Assembly (NCBI GenBank): GCA_035576205.1
Contig: DATLWR010000024.1
Coordinates: 1 to 6,093 of the forward strand
Source of the DNA: DATLWR01 sp035576205
GTDB taxonomy: Bacteria > Pseudomonadota > Zetaproteobacteria > Mariprofundales > Mariprofundaceae
Direction: 5' to 3'
Length of the DNA: 6,093 nucleotides
Under the pieces are notes generated by a model. That model ran no database searches, was not told the origin of the DNA, and saw nothing but the letters and a program-made list of their open reading frames with translations. Made by a program: the position numbers and the translations under genes. Positions 1 through 5,489 of this stretch are shown piece after piece. Position 1 is the stretch's first letter, and each line of letters opens with the position of its first letter.

Positions 1-224
1 TTATCCATGATGATAAAATAGATGTCGGGTTTTGAATCGAACAATTCCTGAAAATCGCGGCCTGCGTATAGCATTTCAAAACTGCCGTTTGAGTCCGTGG
101 TGGCAGTTGCGAGCAAATCGTCGAAGAGGAAATCCTTGTCGTAAGCACGTACTAACAGTCCGGAAAGTGGGCACTTGCTCTCTCGTTCAATCACCTTGCC
201 TCGAATTTTGAATTCTAGTTTCAT
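1..224 (-). CDS. Transthyretin-like / carboxypeptidase-regulatory-like domain protein (partial, C-terminus beyond left edge)
   Basis: This frame is not closed inside the window. An ATG at 222-224 opens 74 codons that run off the left edge. A good Shine-Dalgarno, GAGGGG, lies at 234-239, 9 nt before the start. The protein begins MKLEFKIRGKVIE and continues with GLLVRAYDKD, then LLATATTDSNGSFEM, then DFQELFDSKPDIYFII. A short beta-strand start, an 'xVxAYDKD' strand, a 'TDxxGxFE' turn and a 'KPDIYF' strand are the pattern of small beta-sandwich domains annotated as transthyretin-like or carboxypeptidase regulatory-like. Such domains usually act as binding or structural modules, and no enzymatic residues are visible here. 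No signal peptide is seen, so the protein is probably cytosolic or carried to its site by a partner. Hand-counted GC is about 44%, well below the genes to the right, which hints at different ancestry. The family call is from motif memory; the specific function is unknown. Confidence 0.7.
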   Translation of the reverse strand, partial: MKLEFKIRGKVIERESKCPLSGLLVRAYDKDFLFDDLLATATTDSNGSFEMLYAGRDFQELFDSKPDIYFIIMD

Positions 225-586
225 GATGTTTATCCCCTCTTAAGTGAAAATAAATACAATATATGTAGTTACCATATTGACACTCCGTCGAGTTCCAGGG
301 TGCCCGAGAAGTTCAACAATATTGCGCGCTGTTGCATTAAGTGGCCTTAAGGTGTTATTTCTGGAGATAGCATAGAAATTAGTTAATCAGCCGATTAGTT
401 TTTGTATATCCCATAAATATGTGAGTTGATTAATAAACTTGAGGTAATTCAGGAATATCGTTTGATATGAAAGCAGTGAGGGAGATTTGTCGAGGGGAAT
501 TAATGAGGTCAGATTCGATTGATTTGAATGACGGCTATTGGTTGGAAGTAGACAGATGAGCAGGGGCAAGGGAGGAATTCGGAAAT
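225..586. other. AT-rich intergenic region without a convincing gene
   Basis: This gap of about 360 bp is about 30-35% GC in three sampled 60-base lines. It must contain the promoter of the leftmost minus-strand gene, but no clear -35/-10 pair stands out; TATATT-like hexamers occur on the minus strand around 255-265. Small symmetries are present: CAACA/TGTTG (314-318 and 330-334), TTAAG/CTTAA around TGGC (337-350), and a weak hairpin at 381-400 (TTAATC-AGCC-GATTAG with GU pairs) followed by Ts. A minus-strand 60-codon frame (387-569) starts with TTG, has no ribosome binding site and is low-complexity, so it is not called. Confidence 0.6.
467..559 (+). other. Doubtful small ORF (30 codons) or gene remnant
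   Basis: ATG at 467 opens a 30-residue frame ending in TGA at 557-559. An in-frame internal ATG at 503 has a purine-rich GAGGGG (492-497) 5 nt upstream, which would give an 18-residue peptide ending in DLNDGYWLEVDR. The frame is open back only to about 443. The terminator at 587-614 lies about 28 bp downstream, in the right place to end such a transcript. I recognise no family. The end of a decayed gene or chance are both more likely than a functional peptide. Confidence 0.15.
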
Positions 587-614
587 AAAAAAGCCCGGCA
601 TTGCCGGGCTTTTT
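587..614. terminator. Bidirectional rho-independent terminator
   Basis: Six As (587-592) precede a perfect GC-rich stem, GCCCGGC (593-599), loop ATT and GCCGGGC (603-609), followed by five Ts (610-614). With the flanking A/T pairs the arms are 12 bp with no mismatch. On the minus strand the hairpin is followed by six Us, so it ends the pycA-pycB transcript about 20 nt after the pycB stop codon. On the plus strand it would also stop anything coming from the AT-rich gap. It separates the low-GC left end from the GC-rich remainder. Confidence 0.92.
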
Positions 615-632
615 ATCGGGTGAGCGGGTTGC

Positions 633-2480
633 TCAGGCGATTTCCATCAGGCACTCGTCCGGATTGACGTTGTCGCCCTCGCTGGCGTAGATCGCCTTGA
701 TGGTGCCGGCCACCGGGGCGTGCACCGGGTTCTCCATCTTCATCGCCTCGACGACCAGTACTGTGGAGCCAGCCTCGACCGTGTCGCCGACCTCGACGTT
801 GATGGCGACGATACGGCCCGGCATCGGCGTGGTGACGTGGTTGTCGCTCTTCGCCTTCGGGCGGCGCGAATCCTTCGAGGCCTTGCGGGCGTCGATGACG
901 CCTTCCTGGGTAGGCACCACTTCGGTCAGCGTCTCGACGATCACTTCCTCGAGCACGTTGTCGACCTTCACGTAGAACGGCCGGCGATCCTCGCTCTTGT
1001 GGCCGGAGCCCTCGATCTTGATGTGGTACTCCTCACCGTGGATGGTGATGTTGAACTCGGTCGGCGCCAGTGCCGGGGCGGCAACGGCGGCCGGGGTCGC
1101 CTCGGCCGGGGTCTCCAACGGCTCCGGCTTGAACTTGCCGCTCTCGCGCTCCTTGAAGTACTCCAGTGCCACGGCCGGGAACAGCGCATAGGAGAGGATA
1201 TCCTCGACCGACTTCGCCTTGTCGCTGGCTTCGCGGGTCAGTGCATCCAGCTCAGGCTGCAGCAGGTCGGCCGGACGCAGCTCGATCGGCTCCTCGTCGC
1301 CCAGCGCCAGCTTGCGCACCTCTTCGTTGACCTCGCCGAGCGGCTTGCCGTACATGCCCTTCAGGTACGCCTTGGTCTCATTGGTGATGACCTTGTACTT
1401 CTTGCCGGAGACGACGTTCAGAACCGCCTGCGTGCCGACGATCTGGCTGGTCGGCGTGACCAGCGGCGGGTAGCCGAAATCCTTGCGCACGCGCGGGATC
1501 TCCTCGAGCACCTGGTCCATCTTGTCCAGCGCACCCTGTTCGCGCAGCTGGTTGGCGAGATTCGAGATCATGCCGCCGGGGATCTGATTGACGAAGACGC
1601 GGGTGTCCACGCCGGTGAAATCGGACTCGAAGCGCTTGTACTTCTTGCGCACCTCGCGGAAGCGGGCGGCGATCTCCTGCAGCTTGATCAGGTCGAGGCC
1701 GGTGTCGTGCTCGGTGCCGGCGAAGGCGGCGACCATCGCCTCGGTCGCCGGGTGGCTGGTGCCGCCGGCCAGCGGGCTGATGGCGGTGTCGATGATGTCG
1801 CAGCCGGCGTTGACCGCTTCCCACTGCACCATCTCGGCGACACCGGCGGTGGCGTGCGAATGCAGGTGCAGCGGCACCTTGACGGCCTTCTTCAGCGCCT
1901 TGACCAGCTCGCGGGTGGCGGTGGGGGTCAGTAAACCCGCCATGTCCTTGATGGCGACAGTGGCGCAGCCCATATCCTCGAACTGCCTGCCGAGATCGAC
2001 GAAGTGCTCCAGCGTGTGCACGGGGCTGACGGTATAGCTGATCGCACCCTCGGCATGCTTACCATTCTTTTTTACCTGCGCGACGGCGGTGCGCACGTTG
2101 CGCAGGTCGTTCATCGCATCGAAGATGCGGAAGACATCGACGCCGTTGGCGGCGGCCATGTCGACGAACTTCTTCACGACGTCGTCGGCATAGTGGCGGT
2201 AGCCGAGCAGGTTCTGGCCGCGCAGCAGCATCTGGATCGGCGTGTTCGGCAGCGCCTTCTTCAGCTCGCGCAGGCGTACCCACGGGTCTTCCTTCAGGAA
2301 ACGCAGGCAGGTGTCGAAGGTGGCGCCGCCCCAGGCCTCGATCGACCAGTAGCCGATGGCATCGAGCTCGCTGCAGATCGGCAGCATGTCGTCGAGCCGC
2401 ATGCGGGTCGCCAGCAGCGACTGGTGGCCGTCGCGGAGTGCCAGTTCGGTGATCGCCAGTTTCTTCTTCGTCTTGCTCAT
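633..2480 (-). CDS. pycB: Pyruvate carboxylase subunit B: carboxyltransferase plus biotin carrier (OadA-type)
   Basis: The 615-residue protein transfers the carboxyl group from carboxybiotin to pyruvate, making oxaloacetate in the cytoplasm. The N-terminal TIM-barrel carboxyltransferase domain (about 1-300) carries RDGHQS at 16-21 (metal ligand D17), VAIKDMAG with catalytic K178, and HLHSH with metal-binding H207 and H209. This numbering matches characterised Na+-pump OadA alpha subunits. A conserved carboxylase domain follows to about 450, then an Ala/Pro-rich hinge (452-474), a small beta domain (475-520) and a biotinyl domain (about 548-615) with EAMKM, where K581 is the biotinylated lysine. 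ATG is preceded by AAGGA 8 nt upstream. The gene lies 20 bp downstream of the biotin carboxylase gene in the same operon and ends at a strong terminator. Automated pipelines usually call this family sodium-extruding oxaloacetate decarboxylase alpha (oadA). No oadB or oadG membrane subunits are adjacent, and pairing with a biotin carboxylase points to pyruvate carboxylase as in Pseudomonas. That functional choice is inference. Confidence 0.93.
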   Translation of the reverse strand: MSKTKKKLAITELALRDGHQSLLATRMRLDDMLPICSELDAIGYWSIEAWGGATFDTCLRFLKEDPWVRLRELKKALPNTPIQMLLRGQNLLGYRHYADDVVKKFVDMAAANGVDVFRIFDAMNDLRNVRTAVAQVKKNGKHAEGAISYTVSPVHTLEHFVDLGRQFEDMGCATVAIKDMAGLLTPTATRELVKALKKAVKVPLHLHSHATAGVAEMVQWEAVNAGCDIIDTAISPLAGGTSHPATEAMVAAFAGTEHDTGLDLIKLQEIAARFREVRKKYKRFESDFTGVDTRVFVNQIPGGMISNLANQLREQGALDKMDQVLEEIPRVRKDFGYPPLVTPTSQIVGTQAVLNVVSGKKYKVITNETKAYLKGMYGKPLGEVNEEVRKLALGDEEPIELRPADLLQPELDALTREASDKAKSVEDILSYALFPAVALEYFKERESGKFKPEPLETPAEATPAAVAAPALAPTEFNITIHGEEYHIKIEGSGHKSEDRRPFYVKVDNVLEEVIVETLTEVVPTQEGVIDARKASKDSRRPKAKSDNHVTTPMPGRIVAINVEVGDTVEAGSTVLVVEAMKMENPVHAPVAGTIKAIYASEGDNVNPDECLMEIA

Positions 2481-2500
2481 GCTTTCTATCCTTTATGTCC

Positions 2501-3919
2501 TTACAGGCCGGCGTGGGCGGCAATGGCGACGGCAACGGCCGCCGCGATGTCCTCGCGCGGATCGAACGGGATGATCTCCAGAAGCTCCGGATGGTCGGCC
2601 AGGAAGCCGGTGTGGAACTCGCCCGCCTGGAACTCCGGCGAGGCCGCAATCTTGCGGTAGAAGGGCAGCGTGGTGCGCACGCCGCGGATGTCGTACTCGT
2701 TCAGCGCGCGCATGGCCCGGGCCACGGTGCGTTCCCAGGTCGGGCCCCAGATGGTCAGCTTGGCACACATCGAGTCGTAGTAGGGCGGGATGCGGTAGCC
2801 CGGATAGACGCAGCCGTCGACGCGCACGCCCGGACCGCCCGGCGAGAAGTAGCGGCTGATCTCGCCAGGTGTCGGCAGGAAGTTGTTCTGCGGATCCTCG
2901 GCGTTGACGCGGAACTCGATGGCGAAGCCCTTGAAGGAGAGATCCTTCTGAGTGAAGGCGAGCTTGCGGCCGGCCGCCACCATGATCTGCTGCGCGACGA
3001 TGTCGATGCCGGTGATCGCCTCGGTGATCGGATGCTCCACCTGCAGGCGGGTGTTCATCTCCATGAACCAGAAGTTGCGATCCTTGTCGACGAGGAACTC
3101 GACGGTGCCGGCATTGACGTAGTTCACCGCCTTGGCGGCCTTCACGGCGATGGCACCCATCTGTTCGCGCAGTTCCGGCGTCAGGAAGTTGGAGGGCGCG
3201 ATCTCGATCAGTTTCTGGTTGCGGCGCTGGATTGAGCAGTCGCGCTCGAACAGGTGCACGCAGTTGCCGTGCGAATCGGCAAGGATCTGGAACTCGATGT
3301 GGTGCGGCTCGACGATGCACTTCTCCATGAACAGCTCGTCGTTGCCGAACGCCGCCAGCGCCTCGCGCTGGGTGATCACGTAGTTTTCCTTCAGCTGCTT
3401 GTCGTTGTCGCAGCGACGGATACCGCGGCCGCCGCCGCCGGCCGCCGCCTTCAGCATTACCGGGTAGCCCATGCCGTTGGCGAGCTTCAGCGCCTCGTCG
3501 ACGCTGGAGAGCGACGACTTCGAGCCGGGGATCACCGGCACACCGGCGGCGATCATCGCGTCACGGGCGCGGGTCTTGCTGCCCATATCCTCGATGGCAT
3601 CGGGAGAGGGGCCGATGTAGGTGATGCCAGCCTTGGCGATCTCGCGCGCGAAGTCAGCGTTTTCGGAGAGGAAACCGTAGCCCGGATGGATGGCGTCGCA
3701 GTTGGTCTTCACGGCGATGTCGACGATGCGGTGGATGTTGAGGTAGCTCTTCACCGGATCGGGTCCGATCATCACCGCACGGTCCGCCTTCTTGACGTGC
3801 AGGGAGTGGGAGTCGGCCTCGGAATAGATGGCGACCGTCTCGATGCCGAGCTCGCGGCACGAACGGATGATGCGGATGGCGCATTCACCGCGGTTGGCAA
3901 TCAGAATGCGTTTGAACAA
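2501..3919 (-). CDS. pycA: Pyruvate carboxylase subunit A (biotin carboxylase, AccC-like)
   Basis: The 472-residue protein is an ATP-grasp biotin carboxylase, which uses ATP and bicarbonate to carboxylate the biotin on its partner. Visible motifs are IANRGE at 7-12, HPGYGFLSEN at 78-87, K115 and K157 (ATP binding), the glycine-rich loop AAAGGGGRGI at 158-167, H207, ERDCSIQRRNQK at 225-236, E274, and EMNTRLQVEH at 287-296 (metal ligand E287, catalytic R291 and E295), then R337. All catalytic positions known from E. coli AccC are present. Length is normal for a single-subunit biotin carboxylase. The start is TTG: family homology begins exactly at MFKRILIANRGE, and a strong AGAAGGAG lies 7 nt upstream, with no in-frame ATG nearby. 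The protein could be annotated as acetyl-CoA carboxylase AccC. However, no accB is present and the next gene encodes its own biotin carrier, so a heteromeric (alpha4beta4-type) pyruvate carboxylase is the better inference. Confidence 0.93.
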   Translation of the reverse strand: MFKRILIANRGECAIRIIRSCRELGIETVAIYSEADSHSLHVKKADRAVMIGPDPVKSYLNIHRIVDIAVKTNCDAIHPGYGFLSENADFAREIAKAGITYIGPSPDAIEDMGSKTRARDAMIAAGVPVIPGSKSSLSSVDEALKLANGMGYPVMLKAAAGGGGRGIRRCDNDKQLKENYVITQREALAAFGNDELFMEKCIVEPHHIEFQILADSHGNCVHLFERDCSIQRRNQKLIEIAPSNFLTPELREQMGAIAVKAAKAVNYVNAGTVEFLVDKDRNFWFMEMNTRLQVEHPITEAITGIDIVAQQIMVAAGRKLAFTQKDLSFKGFAIEFRVNAEDPQNNFLPTPGEISRYFSPGGPGVRVDGCVYPGYRIPPYYDSMCAKLTIWGPTWERTVARAMRALNEYDIRGVRTTLPFYRKIAASPEFQAGEFHTGFLADHPELLEIIPFDPREDIAAAVAVAIAAHAGL

Positions 3920-3927
3920 GGGCGGAC

Positions 3928-3935
3928 TCCTTCTC
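3928..3935 (-). promoter_or_regulatory. Ribosome binding site that sets the pycA TTG start
   Basis: On the minus strand AGAAGGAG, a near-perfect anti-16S match, sits 7 nt before TTG at 3917-3919. This spacing, together with family homology beginning at residue 1, decides the start in the absence of an ATG. Confidence 0.8.
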
Positions 3936-3952
3936 GTTTCAGGCGAGCGCGC

Positions 3953-3981
3953 ATGCTAGCGGCAGCTTCTGCCGGGAACAA
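3953..3981 (-). promoter_or_regulatory. Putative sigma70-type promoter of pycAB
   Basis: Reading the minus strand, TTGTTC (3981-3976) as -35 and TAGCAT (3958-3953) as -10 are separated by exactly 17 bp. They match consensus at 3/6 and 4/6 positions. Transcription would begin near 3946, giving a short leader of about 25-30 nt that contains the ribosome binding site. The spacer is filled by a perfect inverted repeat (separate entry). Other weak hexamers exist in the same region, so this is a best guess. Confidence 0.4.
3960..3974. repeat. Perfect inverted repeat, operator candidate in the pycA promoter
   Basis: CGGCAG-CTT-CTGCCG has 6-bp perfect arms around a 3-bp centre. It lies inside the spacer between the proposed -35 and -10 of pycAB, a position where a bound repressor would block RNA polymerase, or where a MerR-type activator would act. 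It is not followed by a T-run, so it is not a terminator. Function is inferred from position only. Confidence 0.4.
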
Positions 3982-3997
3982 TTGCGGAACAAATTGT
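3975..3997. repeat. Tandem 11-bp near-repeat with overlapping inverted repeat
   Basis: GGAACAATTG (3975-3984) and GGAACAAATTG (3986-3996) repeat with an 11-bp offset, roughly one helical turn. The same stretch contains the inverted pair ACAATT (3978-3983) / AATTGT (3992-3997). It overlaps and lies just upstream of the proposed pycA -35, in the shared pycA/tatA promoter region, so it may be a regulator site or chance A/T-rich promoter sequence. Confidence 0.35.
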
Positions 3998-4029
3998 ACG
4001 CATGGATCGAGTACGTGTGAGGGGAGGTG

Positions 4030-4056
4030 CTTGCATGCCGGGCGGGAGGCCGCAAG
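4030..4056 (+). promoter_or_regulatory. Possible hairpin in the tat leader or promoter region
   Basis: CTTGC (4030-4034) pairs with GCAAG (4052-4056), and inside it GCC (4037-4039) can pair with GGC near 4048-4050, leaving a G-rich loop. It is about 50 nt before tatA. No tat -35/-10 pair is convincing; TTGCAT at 4031 with AAGTAT 17 bp later is the best but weak. The hairpin might shape the leader RNA or be an accident of GC-rich sequence. Confidence 0.2.
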
Positions 4057-4104
4057 TATCCGGTGGGCCTGCGACATGCAGGCAGCGTAAGGGAGATGTG
4101 GTTT

Positions 4105-4281
4105 ATGGGTCTGGGAACATCCGAGTTGATTTTGATTCTGGTGATCGTGCTGGTGCTGTTCGGCGCCCGCAAACTGCCGGAAATCGGGGCGGGTCTGGCC
4201 AAGGGGATCAAGAGTTTCCGCCAGAATATGGCCGATGACGACAAGTCCAGGAAGAAGGACGACGAAGACAAGGCCGCCTGA
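4105..4281 (+). CDS. tatA: Twin-arginine translocase subunit TatA
   Basis: The 58-residue protein oligomerises in the inner membrane to form the protein-conducting element that exports folded twin-arginine substrates. A short periplasmic N-terminus with polar E7 precedes one transmembrane helix (about 7-20, ELILILVIVLVLFG), the FG hinge at 19-20, a lysine/arginine-bearing amphipathic helix (about 23-41, KLPEIGAGLAKGIKSFR) and a short charged tail (DDDKSRKKDDEDKAA). GGGAG at 4091-4095, 9 nt upstream, supports ATG 4105. An in-frame ATG at 4096 would abut the ribosome binding site and add MWF, which is not family-like. It is shorter than E. coli TatA (89 aa) because the tail is short, but all functional parts are present. 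It is the first gene of tatABC, with 8 bp to tatB. The SEL and KLPEIG motifs separate it from TatB. Confidence 0.93.
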   Translation: MGLGTSELILILVIVLVLFGARKLPEIGAGLAKGIKSFRQNMADDDKSRKKDDEDKAA

Positions 4282-4289
4282 GGCCCGCG

Positions 4290-4712
4290 ATGCCTGATAT
4301 CGGCCTGTTCGAACTGATCCTCATCGGTGCGGTGGCGTTTCTGGTGCTGGGGCCCGAGCGCCTGCCGGAATTCTTCGCCCAGATCGGTCGTGCCGTGCGC
4401 CGTGCCCGTGGCTGGGCCGCCGAAATCAGGCAGCAGATCAATGTCGAAACCGAACCGCTACGCTCGCCGGCCACCGAGGTCCGCGCCGAGGTGCAAGATA
4501 TCATCGATGCGGGTCTGAGCACGGCCGCGGCGGAAGCGTCTGTTGCCGAGAAGCCGGCCGCCGAGAAGCCCGCCAGACGGAAACCGGCAGCGAGAAAGCC
4601 GGCCGCCAGCAAAGCGAAGTCCAAGGATTCGGGCGAATCGAAACCGGCACCGCGCAAGCGGGCACCGCGTAAAAAGGCCGAACCGAAGCCGGATAGCGGG
4701 AAGGACGCGTGA
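4290..4712 (+). CDS. tatB: Twin-arginine translocase subunit TatB
   Basis: The 140-residue protein is the TatC partner in the receptor complex that binds twin-arginine signal peptides. The N-terminus MPDIGLFELILIGAVAFLVL with E8 is the single membrane helix. The TatB-type hinge GPERLPE (21-27) and an amphipathic helix with many arginines (about 28-50) follow. Residues 50-80 are probably helical. From about 86 to 135 the tail is low-complexity and very basic, built from repeated EKPA, RKPA, RKPAA and KPAPRK units resembling histone H1 tails. That tail is not part of the conserved domain and its role is unknown. The ATG start has a weak ribosome binding site (GAGG overlapping the tatA stop codon), suggesting coupled translation. 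The 3' end overlaps tatC by 4 bp. Confidence 0.93.
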   Translation: MPDIGLFELILIGAVAFLVLGPERLPEFFAQIGRAVRRARGWAAEIRQQINVETEPLRSPATEVRAEVQDIIDAGLSTAAAEASVAEKPAAEKPARRKPAARKPAASKAKSKDSGESKPAPRKRAPRKKAEPKPDSGKDA

Positions 4713-5473
4713 GCGAGCCGCAAACCGGGCCGGGGCCGATCGCCGGCGGTATCCTGCCGCATTTGCTGGAACTCCGGCGCCGGCTGCTGGTGGCGGGTAT
4801 TGCCTACCTGATCGGCGTGATGGTGCTGATGAACTATTCCGCCGCCATCTTCGACTTTATCTCCCTGCCGCTGCGCGAGGCCTTGCCGCCCGGCACGCCG
4901 CTGGTCTTTCTGAACGCGCCGGATGTCTTCTTCACCTACCTGAAGATCTCGCTGGTATTGAGCCTGTTCGTGACCGCCCCGATTACCCTCTACCAGATCT
5001 GGGCCTTCGTGGCGCCCGGGCTGTACAAGCACGAGCGGCACGTTTTCCTCGGCTATTTCGGAGCCAGCATCGGCCTGCTGTTCGCCGGCGCCGCCTTTGC
5101 CTTCTATCTGGTCTTCCCGCTGGTGTTCAAGTTTTTCATCGGCTTCTCGACCGCCCATATCGTCGCCATGCCGGCAGTGAAGGAATACCTGTCGCTGGTG
5201 TTGAAGCTGCTGTTCGCCTTCGGCCTCTCCTTCGAGATTCCCATTATCATGATGATCCTGGTGCGGCTGGGTCTGGTGGATGCGGACGGACTTGCCGCCA
5301 AGCGCCGCTATGTGGTGGTCTGGGCCTTCATCTTGGCGGCGATCCTGACGCCGCCCGACGTCGTGTCGCAGACGTTGCTGGCGATCCCGATGCTGCTGCT
5401 CTACGAGGCCGGACTGCTGATGGCCCGCTTCAGGCGCCCGACGGCTGCCGGGGATTCCACCGACGCCGCTTAA
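4709..5473 (+). CDS. tatC: Sec-independent protein translocase TatC
   Basis: The 254-residue polytopic inner-membrane protein recognises the twin-arginine signal peptide. The family pattern of six membrane spans is visible, with spans near 27-47, 76-97, 113-137, 160-187, 200-213 and 218-237. Key residues are in place: HLLELRRR at 18-25, the cytoplasmic loop YQIWAFVAPGLYKHER (95-110) with F100 and signal-peptide-binding E109, E176 in the fourth span, and PPDVVSQTLLAIPM with D217. Each corresponds to an essential E. coli position with an offset of six. The start is GTG at 4709, overlapping the tatB stop (GTGA), a typical translational-coupling arrangement. No internal ATG would preserve the conserved N-terminal motif. 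Only 16 bp separate its TAA from the convergent gene's stop, with no intrinsic terminator between them. Confidence 0.96.
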   Translation: MSEPQTGPGPIAGGILPHLLELRRRLLVAGIAYLIGVMVLMNYSAAIFDFISLPLREALPPGTPLVFLNAPDVFFTYLKISLVLSLFVTAPITLYQIWAFVAPGLYKHERHVFLGYFGASIGLLFAGAAFAFYLVFPLVFKFFIGFSTAHIVAMPAVKEYLSLVLKLLFAFGLSFEIPIIMMILVRLGLVDADGLAAKRRYVVVWAFILAAILTPPDVVSQTLLAIPMLLLYEAGLLMARFRRPTAAGDSTDAA

Positions 5474-5489
5474 GCAATGGCCATGAGGC

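Noticed and set aside
381..403. Weak hairpin followed by Ts as a second terminator
   Set aside because: The stem is AT-rich with two GU pairs, and no plus-strand gene lies upstream to be terminated.
387..569. 60-codon minus-strand frame in the AT-rich gap
   Set aside because: TTG start without a ribosome binding site, composition typical of AT-rich noise, and no recognisable motif.
720..1934. 404-codon plus-strand frame antisense to pycB
   Set aside because: Long open frame caused by high GC opposite a strongly conserved gene; its His/Leu/Arg/Asp-rich sequence is typical of antisense shadows.
2495..3235. 246-codon plus-strand frame antisense to pycA
   Set aside because: Same GC-driven shadow effect; the minus strand carries full biotin carboxylase motifs.
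4027..4104. Upstream extension of tatA to an earlier ATG, giving 84 residues
   Set aside because: The added residues are not Tat-like, and the good ribosome binding site at 4091-4095 would lie inside the coding region.
4208..5158. 316-codon minus-strand frame over tatA, tatB and tatC
   Set aside because: It overlaps three well-supported Tat genes and its low-complexity sequence mirrors the TatB repeat tail.
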